Shown here one piece after another: positions 13,972 through 21,214 of a stretch of 25,954 nt of DNA; the first letter of the stretch is position 1; each line of letters begins with the position of its first letter. The notes under the pieces were generated by a model. The model was not told where the DNA came from, ran no database searches, and saw only the letters and a list, made by a program, of their open reading frames with translations. The position numbers were made by a program, and so were the translations under genes. Origin of the DNA: CAYOHP01 sp964403795 [NCBI: uncultured bacterium] (GTDB taxonomy: Bacteria > Muiribacteriota > UBA6191 > CAZXTJ01); assembly GCA_964403795.1 (NCBI GenBank), contig CAYOHP010000056.1:1-25954 (forward strand), given 5' to 3'.

Positions 13972-15554
13972 GACTCGTCCTCGTCGGAGGCCGAGAACGG
14001 GCCGGTCCCCTCCGGCAGGTGCTCGGGCAGGAGCACCGCGTCCTCGGGCCTGGCGCGCGCCACCGCCCACCCGATCAGGTTCTGCACCGCCTTCACGTTG
14101 CCGAGCGACCAGTCCCGCTCGACCAGCAGGCGCATGGTGCGGGGGTCGATGCGCAGCAGCCGGTGCTTCTTCTGGCTCCGGACCTGGCGGGCGAAGAAGG
14201 CGTCCACCAGGGCCGGGATGTCCTCCCGCCGCTCGTTCAACCCGGGGATCCGGATCCGGGGCGCCTTGCGGAAGGGTCGGAGGAGCTTGGCGGAGAAGCG
14301 ACGCTCGGCCGCCGCCTCCTCGAGATCCGCCTCGCTGGCGAGCACGATGGAGCAGTCGACCTGGACGTGGCCGTCCTCGCCGGGACGCGAGAACCTGCCT
14401 TCCTGGAGCACCTGGGCCAGCTTGTACTGGAAACTCGGCGGCAGGTGCTCGACCTCGTCGAGGAACAGGGTCCCGCCCCGGGCCTGTTCGAAGGCCCCCA
14501 TGGCGTCCTCGAGGTCCTCGGCGTGGATGTCCCCGAACAGCCGCTTGCGGAAGGCATAGTCGCTCGGCCCGGAGCCCTCCGGCCCCATGCTGACCCGAGC
14601 GCAGTCGACCGCCACGAAAGGGTTGGAGGCCCCGGGTCCCAGCCGGTGGAAGCGCTCCGCGACATGCTTCTTGCCCGCTCCCCGGGGTCCCTCGATCCGG
14701 ATCCGGTCGACGCCCGACCTGGCCAACTCGTCCAGGCGCTGGCGGACCGCCACCACCGCCAGCGAGCTCCCCTGGATCGCCAGGTCCTTTCCCTTGGTCT
14801 GGTGCCGGAAGGTCGCCACCCGCTTCAGCAGGCCCTCGATCGCCACCCGGTTGGTGAGGACCACCTCGCCCACCTTCTTCAGGCGGGCCAATCCCTTCTC
14901 GATCCGCTCGCCCCCGGCGCCCACCGGCTCCTTCAGGTAGACGAGCTCGATGCCGTAGAGACGCTCCCGGTCGAGCTTCCCGGGTGCCCGGGCGCGGTGG
15001 TCCCGGAGCACCAGGGGGATCACGGCCACACTCCCGACCGAGGCCAGGAAGGCGTCGGCCTCGGGGGGAAGGTCCCCCTCCCGGGCCGAACGAGGCAGCC
15101 ACACCCTGGGGCTCAGGCGCAGGGGTCGGAAGCCTTCCCGATCCAGCCGGTCCACCAGACTGGCCCAGGGCTCCTTGCCTTCCTCGCCCAGCGGGTCATG
15201 GCGGGCCAGCTCGCCGGCCACGAGGTCCTGGGTGGCGGCGTCCAGGCCCCGGCGGTCCACGAAGGTCGCCCGCCGCGGCAGGGCTTCGTCGACCGGGTTG
15301 CGCTGGCGCAGCTCCCCGGCGAGCCCCCCCAGGGCGGTGACCGCCATCTGCACCAGATAGGTGTAGACCTCGGCGGACCGGGCCTCCAGGGAGTCGAGGT
15401 CCCGGCAGGTGAGCATTCCCTCGATGCGATCGAAGATGTCCTCGATCTGCTGGAGATAGTCGTCGAGGCGGCGCTCGCCGGTCTCCCCGGAGCGTTCCTC
15501 GCGTCGGACCCTCTCGGGATCCGGGGCATCGCTGGCGACGGGAGGCTGCTCCAT
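13968..15554 (-). CDS. AAA+ protein of the sigma-54-activator type lacking GAFTGA
   Basis: The 528-residue protein has a charged N-terminal coiled-coil-like region (about 13-115), a possible GAF-like middle (about 140-245) and an AAA+ ATPase domain (about 258-515). Walker A is GPRGAGKK (289-296), Walker B TLFLDEVE (363-370), and the sensor region reads RIRIPGLNERREDIPALVDAF, exactly as in bacterial enhancer-binding proteins. The L1 loop between LFG (339-341) and GAFEQARGGTLFLDE is shortened and has no GAFTGA, the motif that contacts sigma-54. There is no C-terminal helix-turn-helix. It is therefore unlikely to activate sigma-54 in the usual way; a regulator acting without DNA binding or a remodelling ATPase is more plausible. 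It is the first gene of a minus-strand operon with queE, linked by a 4-bp overlap. Confidence 0.8.
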   Translation of the reverse strand: MEQPPVASDAPDPERVRREERSGETGERRLDDYLQQIEDIFDRIEGMLTCRDLDSLEARSAEVYTYLVQMAVTALGGLAGELRQRNPVDEALPRRATFVDRRGLDAATQDLVAGELARHDPLGEEGKEPWASLVDRLDREGFRPLRLSPRVWLPRSAREGDLPPEADAFLASVGSVAVIPLVLRDHRARAPGKLDRERLYGIELVYLKEPVGAGGERIEKGLARLKKVGEVVLTNRVAIEGLLKRVATFRHQTKGKDLAIQGSSLAVVAVRQRLDELARSGVDRIRIEGPRGAGKKHVAERFHRLGPGASNPFVAVDCARVSMGPEGSGPSDYAFRKRLFGDIHAEDLEDAMGAFEQARGGTLFLDEVEHLPPSFQYKLAQVLQEGRFSRPGEDGHVQVDCSIVLASEADLEEAAAERRFSAKLLRPFRKAPRIRIPGLNERREDIPALVDAFFARQVRSQKKHRLLRIDPRTMRLLVERDWSLGNVKAVQNLIGWAVARARPEDAVLLPEHLPEGTGPFSASDEDES

Positions 15555-15742
15555 GGGAAGACCCCGCTCCCAGGGCGGGAAACCGGACGATACCACTACG
15601 GATCCCGCCTGTGCGGCCCACCCCCGGCTACACCGGTGCACCGATCCGTGCACTCCCCCGTCGACGCCAGGGACCGAAGCGTGCAGGCGAGGATCCCGAC
15701 CGGCCTCCGTGCCGTCGCTTCGCGGTCGGCACGGCCCGTGCG

Positions 15743-15748
15743 TACGAT
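15743..15748 (+). promoter_or_regulatory. Weak -10 candidate in the divergent gap 15555-15795
   Basis: TACGAT fits the TAnnnT form of the stronger promoters in this window, but only a poor -35 (TCGCGG, 17 bp upstream) precedes it. The 241-bp gap between the AAA+ gene and the heptad-repeat gene must hold promoters for both; nothing else distinct was seen in it. Confidence 0.25.
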
Positions 15749-15795
15749 GGGCTCGGGGTATCCCCGGGGGATGCCCAGGCGGAAGGATCGGGACC

Positions 15796-17076
15796 ATGGA
15801 GATCGGGAACTGGCAACGGCGCGGCGTGGGGCTGGCGCTGATCCTGGGATTGGGCCTCTCGCCGCTGGCTGCGGTACGGGCACAGGATGGGGGGGGAGAG
15901 ACGGGTGCCGAAGGCGGATCCGGTTCCCCACCCTCGGACGGAGGCGGTGAGCCCGGTTCTCCGGAAGGCTCGCCTCGGCTGCCCTGGGCTCGGGATCCGA
16001 ACGACCCGCAGGGAAGCGGCCCCCCCCCTCCCGGGTGGGATCGGCGAGAGGACCGCCGGGACCGGCGCGAGGACCTGAGGGACGCCCGCCGGGACGGCGG
16101 CCCCCGAGACCGGCGCGAGGACGTCCGGGACCGGCGCGAGGACCGGCGCGACCGGCGGGAAGACGTCGGGGATCGACGGGAGGACCGTCGGGATCGCCGC
16201 GAGGACGTCCGTGACCGGCGGGAGGACGTCAGGGACCGACGGGAGGACCACCGGGATCGCCGCGAGGACGGGCGCGACCGGCACGAGGACCGGCGCGACC
16301 GGCGTGAGGATGGGGCGGACCGACGCGAGGATCGCCGGGATCGCCGCGAGGACATCCGGGATCGACGGGAAGACATCCGGGACGCCCGCCATGACGGAGG
16401 CATCCGGGACCGCATGGAGGACCGGAGGGACCGACGCGAGGATGTGCACGACCGACGCGAGGACCGACGCGACCGACGGGAAGATGTCGGGGACCGACGC
16501 GAGGACCGACGCGATCGCCGGGAGGACGTCGGAGACCGCAGGGAAGATCGCCGCGACCGGAGGGAGAACGTCCGGGATCGGCGGGAAGACCATCGCGACC
16601 GGCGCGAAGACCGCGGGGATCGCAGGGAGGACCGGCGGGACCGGCGCGAGGACCACCGCGATCGACGCGAAGACCGGAGGGACGGCGGACCGGCCCAGAG
16701 CCGCCCCCAACCCGAGTACGGCGGACCCGGAAGGCCTTGGTTCCAGAACCGGAACTCCGGACAGCCCCAGGGACCCGGCAACTCCTCGGGTGGCGGAGGC
16801 CAGGGACCGGAGTCCGGTCGCGGGCGAAGAATGGGGAACGGCCCCTCGGACCAAGGAGGCCAGGGCCGGGGGCGAGGACCGGGGGAGGGCCCCGGAAATC
16901 GCTTCGGCCCGAGCGGGCAGGGCGGTTCCGGACCGGGGAGCCGGCGGGGCCCCGGCGACGGCCCCGGAATGCGCCAGGGACCCGGACCCGCTCCCCAGCA
17001 GGGGCGGGGCGGCGGCTCCGGTGCGGGTGGAGGCCGGGGGCCGGGCGGACCCCGAGGCGGCGGACGGGGTCGCTGA
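15796..17076 (+). CDS. Secreted Asp/Arg/Glu heptad-repeat protein with Gly-rich tail
   Basis: The 426-residue protein has a signal peptide (about 1-29, ending AAVRA), a Gly/Ser/Pro spacer, about 30 heptads of the form D-R-R-E-D-x-R/D (residues 82-296) and a C-terminal region rich in Gly, Pro, Gln and Arg with repeated GPG motifs. The heptad places opposite charges three to four residues apart, which favours a long single alpha-helix or a highly charged coiled coil; the tail is probably disordered. No enzyme domain is present. The start ATG 15796 begins the signal peptide and is preceded by GGAAGGATCGGG. A strong stem-loop follows 16 bp after the stop. It may be a periplasmic spacer, a nucleic-acid or polyanion-binding protein, or a structural component. 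The function is unknown. Confidence 0.75.
   Translation: MEIGNWQRRGVGLALILGLGLSPLAAVRAQDGGGETGAEGGSGSPPSDGGGEPGSPEGSPRLPWARDPNDPQGSGPPPPGWDRREDRRDRREDLRDARRDGGPRDRREDVRDRREDRRDRREDVGDRREDRRDRREDVRDRREDVRDRREDHRDRREDGRDRHEDRRDRREDGADRREDRRDRREDIRDRREDIRDARHDGGIRDRMEDRRDRREDVHDRREDRRDRREDVGDRREDRRDRREDVGDRREDRRDRRENVRDRREDHRDRREDRGDRREDRRDRREDHRDRREDRRDGGPAQSRPQPEYGGPGRPWFQNRNSGQPQGPGNSSGGGGQGPESGRGRRMGNGPSDQGGQGRGRGPGEGPGNRFGPSGQGGSGPGSRRGPGDGPGMRQGPGPAPQQGRGGGSGAGGGRGPGGPRGGGRGR
16039..16683 (+). repeat. 21-bp coding tandem repeat (about 30 units)
   Basis: Units of the form GAC-CGN-CGN-GAG-GAC-NNN-CGN repeat in register for about 645 bp. Codon third positions vary between units while the amino acids are kept, so the array is old or under protein-level selection rather than freshly amplified. 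Occasional units read DARRDGG or DARHDGG, which breaks the series into blocks. Confidence 0.85.
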
Positions 17077-17092
17077 GCCTGGAGTGACCCGA

Positions 17093-17123
17093 GGCCCCGG
17101 GGGAGCCCAGCTCCTCCGGGGCC
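17093..17123 (+). terminator. Stem-loop terminator after the heptad-repeat gene
   Basis: GGCCCCGGGGGAG (17093-17105) pairs with CTCCTCCGGGGCC (17111-17123), with 12 Watson-Crick pairs plus one G-T, around the loop CCCAG. It begins 16 bp after the stop codon. It is followed by TTGCCTCT rather than a T-run, so it may act with Rho. Confidence 0.6.
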
Positions 17124-17138
17124 TTGCCTCTGCAGCTC

Positions 17139-17199
17139 ACCCCTAGGGGTTCGCTCGCGGGGGCCTACGCCTCCCTGCTCCCCCTGGCGGAGCCAGGGG
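17139..17199. repeat. 12-bp palindrome and a second hairpin in the 17077-17226 gap
   Basis: ACCCCTAGGGGT (17139-17150) is a perfect palindrome and could be a regulator site. CCCCTGGC (17181-17188) pairs perfectly with GCCAGGGG (17192-17199) across a 3-nt loop. The rest of the gap upstream of the HEAT gene shows no coding character. Confidence 0.35.
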
Positions 17200-17226
17200 C
17201 GGTCGGCTGCGGCCGCCTTCGTACGT

Positions 17227-19557
17227 TTGGCCATCCCGGGCAGCGAGGTTCGTCCCATGCTCCGCCCCGGTGGGGCGCCCGGGTCGCGGTCGCTAGACTT
17301 TCCCGGAGGAGGGTCCGCCATCGAGGCCAACCAACGCGGGGAGAGGCTCCAGGCAGCCGCCTTCCGGGCCGCCGAGCCGGTTCTGGACGCCCTGCACACC
17401 CTCGCGGAGTGCGACGTGCCGGAGCTCCGCAACGCGGCCCTGGCCTCCCTGGCCGCCTTCCAGCACCCGACCAGCCTCCGGTTCCTCAAAGCCGCCAGCC
17501 GCATCCCCCGCAGCCGGGACGCTGCCCGGGACGCCCTGGTGCGCTTCGGAGGACCGGCCGCACTGGAGATCCTGGTCGACCTGATCGAGGAATCGGGCGA
17601 CCCCCCCTTCCGGCACGAGACCGTCCGCCGGCTCTCCGCCTTCGCCGGCACCGACGTGCTCCGGGTGCTCGCGAAGGCTGCCCAGAGCGAAGACCCCGGT
17701 AGCCGCGAGGCCGCCGCCAGGGCGCTCGGCGCCCATCCCGGGCCCGAGGTCGAGGCGGCCCTGGTGGCGCTGCTCGAGGACCCCAAGAAGGAGGTCTCGG
17801 TCGCCGCCCTGCTCGCCCTCCGGGACGTGGGCACCGACCGCTCGGTGGTACCCCTGCTCCGGATCCTGCACGACTCGCGGGACGTCTTCGTCCGCTCCAC
17901 CGCCATCATGACCCTGGGACGGCTGGCGCCTGCCGAAGCCAAGGCCGCGGTCCGCAAGCTGCTGAAGGACCCCGACGACCGGATCCGGGCCTCCGCCATC
18001 GAGGCCCTGGGCCGCAACCTGAGGGATCATCTCGACGACGTCCCCCTGGTGGCCGAGGCGCTGCGCGACGAGTCGAACCGGGTCCGGGGCAACGCCATCG
18101 TTGGCCTCTACGAGGTCGATCCCACCGCCTGCCTGAAGCCCTTCTCCGACCTCTACCTGAGCCCCCGCAAGTTCTGGCGCTCGACCGCCGCCTGGGTGCT
18201 CGGCCAGGTCCAGTCCCCCGAGCTCTTCCAGGCCTACATGCCGGTCCTCAACACCGAGAGCGACAAGGATGTCGTGGCCATGAGCCTGCGCTCCATCGAG
18301 GAGTGCAGCAGCCCTCGGCTGGTGCCGACCATGGGCAAGCTCCTCGGGCACCCGAATGCCGAGGTGCGCATGCGGGCTTCGATCGCCTTCGCCCGGATGG
18401 CACGGCCCTCGGACCGGCCGTTGCTCCTGGGAGCGCTGACCCGGGAGAGGGACCCGCGGGTCAAGGCAGGGATGCTCCCTCCCCTCGGCAAGCTCTCGGA
18501 CGCCACCAACTTCGCCGACATCTTCCCCTTCCTCGACGACCCCGATCCCCGGGTGGTGGCCAACGCCATCGAGGCCCTGGGCCGGGTGGGAGACCTGGCG
18601 GTCGCCCCGGTGCTGCGGGACACCCTGGGTGCCCGCCCTCCCCGGGTCCGCGCCAACGCCCTGGTGGCCCTGGTCCGGGTGGGCGACCTCACCGTCCTCC
18701 CGAAGCTCGCCGACATGCTGCGCAGTCCCCTGCCCGACGAGGTCAAGAGCGGGGCCCATGCCGCCGAGATCCTGGCTGCCGACCTCCACGCCGCCCGCCA
18801 GGGAGACCCGGGGCTGGCAGCCCTGGGAGCCGCACTCTCGGCTGCCGCCGAGAGCGTGAGCGACGACGAGCTGGTCAAGGCCCTCGACGTCGATGCCGCC
18901 GGCGACGAGTCCACCGAGGGCGAGCTGGTCTGGGCCAAGAGCCTCTCGCTCGAGCCCGACGAGCCCCTCGACCTGTCGCGGGAGGAGGCCGGGGCCGATC
19001 CCCTGGCGCGCTACCGGGAGGCGACCCGGACCGGAGCCCCGGTGGGCGACCGGGAGCGGGAGGTCTTCCGCAACCGACGCTTCATGCCGGGACTCTTCCT
19101 GGCCCTCGAGCAGGACCGCAAGGCAGGGGCCCCGGCCCGGGTCCAGGCCAGCTACCTCGACCTCGCCGACGCCCAGCTCTCGGTCCTGGGGCAGTTCCTG
19201 CGCCGCGCCCAGCAGCGGGTGCGCGACGGGGCCGAGGCGCAGGTCTACCGGATGCTCGAGTTCTTCTTCCGGCAGATCAAGCTCAATCCCGAGGTCCACA
19301 AGGTCTTCGGCCAGCACTACCTGGCCCAGAAGGAGTACGACCTGGCCTACGAGCACCTGATCGAGGCGTTCGCGGCCGATCCCGACGACCTCGAGCTGCT
19401 GGTGCAGGCGGCCGGCGCGGCGATCCGGATCCGCAAGATCAAGGTCGCCCGCGAACTCCTGGCCTACGCCGCGCCCCGGGTGGCCGGGGATCCCCGACTC
19501 AAGAGCCGGGTGAGCGGGCTGGCGGCGCTGGTCGAGTCCCCTTCCCGGGGTTCCTGA
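17227..19557 (+). CDS. HEAT-repeat protein with C-terminal TPR-like helices
   Basis: From ATG 17227 the product is 776 residues. Residues about 45-550 are repeated helix pairs of the HEAT/PBS-lyase type (for example ALVALLEDPKKEVSVAALLAL and PDDRIRASAIEALGR), with D-x-R/K-V-R turns between helices. The last 150 residues form TPR-like helices (VFGQHYLAQKEYDLAYEHLI, AFAADPDDLELL). There are no catalytic motifs and no signal peptide; this is a cytoplasmic solenoid scaffold. The start is uncertain: the first 31 codons are Pro/Gly-rich. A very strong GGAGGAGGG lies at 17306-17314, followed 6 nt later by an in-frame ATC (17320), after which the helical region soon begins. Translation may start there, giving 745 residues. 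A TAGACT -10-like hexamer at 17294-17299 would also favour that start. The gene stands alone on its strand. Confidence 0.8.
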   Translation: MAIPGSEVRPMLRPGGAPGSRSLDFPGGGSAIEANQRGERLQAAAFRAAEPVLDALHTLAECDVPELRNAALASLAAFQHPTSLRFLKAASRIPRSRDAARDALVRFGGPAALEILVDLIEESGDPPFRHETVRRLSAFAGTDVLRVLAKAAQSEDPGSREAAARALGAHPGPEVEAALVALLEDPKKEVSVAALLALRDVGTDRSVVPLLRILHDSRDVFVRSTAIMTLGRLAPAEAKAAVRKLLKDPDDRIRASAIEALGRNLRDHLDDVPLVAEALRDESNRVRGNAIVGLYEVDPTACLKPFSDLYLSPRKFWRSTAAWVLGQVQSPELFQAYMPVLNTESDKDVVAMSLRSIEECSSPRLVPTMGKLLGHPNAEVRMRASIAFARMARPSDRPLLLGALTRERDPRVKAGMLPPLGKLSDATNFADIFPFLDDPDPRVVANAIEALGRVGDLAVAPVLRDTLGARPPRVRANALVALVRVGDLTVLPKLADMLRSPLPDEVKSGAHAAEILAADLHAARQGDPGLAALGAALSAAAESVSDDELVKALDVDAAGDESTEGELVWAKSLSLEPDEPLDLSREEAGADPLARYREATRTGAPVGDREREVFRNRRFMPGLFLALEQDRKAGAPARVQASYLDLADAQLSVLGQFLRRAQQRVRDGAEAQVYRMLEFFFRQIKLNPEVHKVFGQHYLAQKEYDLAYEHLIEAFAADPDDLELLVQAAGAAIRIRKIKVARELLAYAAPRVAGDPRLKSRVSGLAALVESPSRGS

Positions 19558-19569
19558 CCGCGCCACCGG

Positions 19570-19591
19570 CTCGCCCGCGCCGTGCGGCGAG
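19570..19591. terminator. Hairpin between convergent HEAT and VOC genes
   Basis: CTCGCC(C)GC (19570-19578) pairs with GCGGCGAG (19584-19591) with one bulged C and a 5-nt loop. It lies in the 37-bp gap between two stop codons and could serve both strands. There is no clear T-run, so support is modest. Confidence 0.35.
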
Positions 19592-19594
19592 TCG

Positions 19595-20185
19595 CTACTT
19601 CTTCCTGCTGCGCCCGGCCTTGGCCTTGCCCTTCGCCTTGGCGGACGGCTTGGCCTTGGTCTTCTTCCCGGACCCGCCCTCATGGCCGGCGCAATCGTGG
19701 TGTTCCTCGGCCTCCGAACAGGCCGCGCTCATCTTCTCGAGTCGCTCCATCAGCTGGGTGTCGCTCACGTCTTCGACATGGCTCGCCAGGTTCCAGGTGT
19801 GCCCGAAGGGATCCCGGAGGGTCCCGGAGCGGTCCCCGTAGAACTGGTCGGCGACCGGGCGGACCACTTTGGCTCCGGCCTTGACGGCCTTCTTGAAGAC
19901 CTTGTCCACGTCCTCGACGTAGTGGAGGATGCTGACCGCGGTCCCTCCCTCGCCGGGTCCGGTGATGCCCATGTCCGGGAACTCGTCCGCCAGCATCACC
20001 ACCGAATCGCCGAGCTGGATCTCGGCGTGCATGACGGGAGCCCCGTCGTCGCCCCCCATGCGCATGCGCTCCTCGGCCCCGAACGCCTTCTTGTAGAAGG
20101 CGATGGCCTGGGCCGCTCCCTTCACGATCAGGTAGGGGGTGATCGAACCATAGGCCTTGGGCACGGCCCGGATCTTCTTCGCCAT
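19595..20185 (-). CDS. VOC/PhnB-like protein with a Lys/Ala-rich tail
   Basis: The 196-residue protein starts with a complete glyoxalase/bleomycin-resistance (VOC) fold of the PhnB-like type: SITPYLIVKGAAQAIAFYKKAFGA, HAEIQLGDSVVMLADEFP, a YVEDVDKVFKKAVKAGAKV helix and DPFGHTWNLASHVEDVS near the end. Members are metal-binding or ligand-binding proteins of varied function. The last 40 residues depart from the family: a Cys/His segment (CSEAEEHHDCAGHEGG) and then a Lys/Ala/Arg tail (KTKAKPSAKAKGKAKAGRSRKK) like those of bacterial histone H1-like proteins, which suggests nucleic-acid or polyanion binding. ATG 20185 has a GAGGAGG ribosome binding site. Upstream on the mRNA, CCTCGG occurs twice and can pair with this site. 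Confidence 0.85.
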   Translation of the reverse strand: MAKKIRAVPKAYGSITPYLIVKGAAQAIAFYKKAFGAEERMRMGGDDGAPVMHAEIQLGDSVVMLADEFPDMGITGPGEGGTAVSILHYVEDVDKVFKKAVKAGAKVVRPVADQFYGDRSGTLRDPFGHTWNLASHVEDVSDTQLMERLEKMSAACSEAEEHHDCAGHEGGSGKKTKAKPSAKAKGKAKAGRSRKK

Positions 20186-20192
20186 GGATCCT

Positions 20193-20211
20193 CCTCGGTA
20201 GGGCGCCGAGG
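20193..20211 (-). promoter_or_regulatory. Hairpin covering the ribosome binding site of the VOC gene
   Basis: On the minus strand CCTCGG (20211-20206) can pair with CCGAGG (20198-20193), which includes part of the Shine-Dalgarno GAGGAGG. A second CCTCGG copy lies at 20219-20214. Such pairing would reduce translation unless opened. No known riboswitch class is recognised. Confidence 0.3.
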
Positions 20212-20284
20212 CGCCGAGGGTGCCGCGGGATCGTACCTCGGCCGGGGCCCGGGTCGAGGGGAGCTGCGTGCTAGCCTGCCCCGC

Positions 20285-21172
20285 ATGTTCACCTTCTGGT
20301 CCACCCGGATCGGGGACTGGGAAGTCTGCGAGCTGCACGACGGACGCTTCGCCCTCGACGGCGGGGCGATGTTCGGGGCTATCCCCAGGGTCCTGTGGGA
20401 GAAGCAGATCCCCCCGGACTCCCGGCACCGGATCCCCCTGGCGCTGCGGTGCCTCCTGCTCTGCGGCCATGACCGCCTGGCCCTGGTCGACACCGGGATC
20501 GGCGACAAGTGGAGCCCGAAGGAACTCGGCCTCTACGACATCCGCCACGGGGAGAACGACCTGGCCCGGTCGCTGGCCCACTGGGGCGTCCGTCCCGAGG
20601 ACGTGACCGACGTGCTCCTCACCCACCTCCACTTCGACCATGCCGGAGGCAACACCCGGCGCGACCCGGTCTCGGGCGGAATTCTCGCCAGCTTCCCGGA
20701 GGCCAGGTACCACGTCTCCCGGGACAATCTCGCCCACGCCCGACTGCCCGAGGAGCGGGACCACGTCTCGTACCTGGCCGAGAACTTCGAACCCCTGGTC
20801 GAGCAGGGACTGCTCAGGACCTTCGAACCCGGCTGCGAGATCCTGCCGGGAGTGTTCGCGGAGCAGAGCGACGGACACACCCCCGGACTCGTGACCTACC
20901 GGGTCCAGGGCGCATCCGAGCGCCAAGCCCTGGTCTACGCCGCCGACCTGGTGCCCACCGCCGCCCACGTCCGCCTGAACTACGGCATGGGCTACGACCT
21001 CTGCCCCCGGAGCCTGATCCCCGAGAAGCGGACCCTGATGGATCGGGTCGTCGAGAACGGGTGGATCCTCTGCTTCGAGCACGACCCGCACATGGCGGCG
21101 GCCAGGGTCGGTCGCGACGAGCGGGGACGCTTCCAGGTCACGGAGCGCTTCGGCGGCGCGCTGCCGCTCTAG
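20285..21172 (+). CDS. Metallo-beta-lactamase-fold hydrolase
   Basis: A 295-residue cytosolic protein with the MBL zinc motif HLHFDHAGGN (His114, His116, Asp118, His119), an earlier LALVDTGIGDKW strand-turn, a downstream His in SDGHTPGL, the metal-bridging Asp in VYAADLVPT and a final His in FEHDPH. The layout resembles lactonases and other small-molecule hydrolases of the MBL superfamily (the group including AHL lactonases), rather than true beta-lactamases, because no signal peptide is present. Substrate is undetermined. No Shine-Dalgarno is visible. TAGCCT (20272-20277) ends 7 nt before the ATG, the same spacing as at gene 1286, so the message may be leaderless. It diverges from the VOC gene (99 bp between starts). 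Confidence 0.85.
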   Translation: MFTFWSTRIGDWEVCELHDGRFALDGGAMFGAIPRVLWEKQIPPDSRHRIPLALRCLLLCGHDRLALVDTGIGDKWSPKELGLYDIRHGENDLARSLAHWGVRPEDVTDVLLTHLHFDHAGGNTRRDPVSGGILASFPEARYHVSRDNLAHARLPEERDHVSYLAENFEPLVEQGLLRTFEPGCEILPGVFAEQSDGHTPGLVTYRVQGASERQALVYAADLVPTAAHVRLNYGMGYDLCPRSLIPEKRTLMDRVVENGWILCFEHDPHMAAARVGRDERGRFQVTERFGGALPL

Positions 21173-21214
21173 CCGCTTGCGTCTCGGCCGCAGGGGCCCC
21201 CGGACCCGCCGCCT

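Noticed and set aside
13968-15554. Annotation as a sigma-54-dependent transcription activator
   Set aside because: The GAFTGA loop and helix-turn-helix are missing, so only the AAA+ fold is claimed.
16039-16683. CRISPR-like array
   Set aside because: Units are contiguous 21-bp coding heptads with no unique spacers between repeats.
15555-18017. Upstream extension of the AAA+ frame across the heptad-repeat gene, giving SR-rich protein
   Set aside because: It is the antisense of the DRRED repeat. The AAA+ protein has a good ATG at 15554, and the plus strand has a signal peptide and start.
20285-21172. Antibiotic beta-lactamase
   Set aside because: No signal peptide, and the pattern around the HLHFDH motif is that of general MBL hydrolases; substrate left open.
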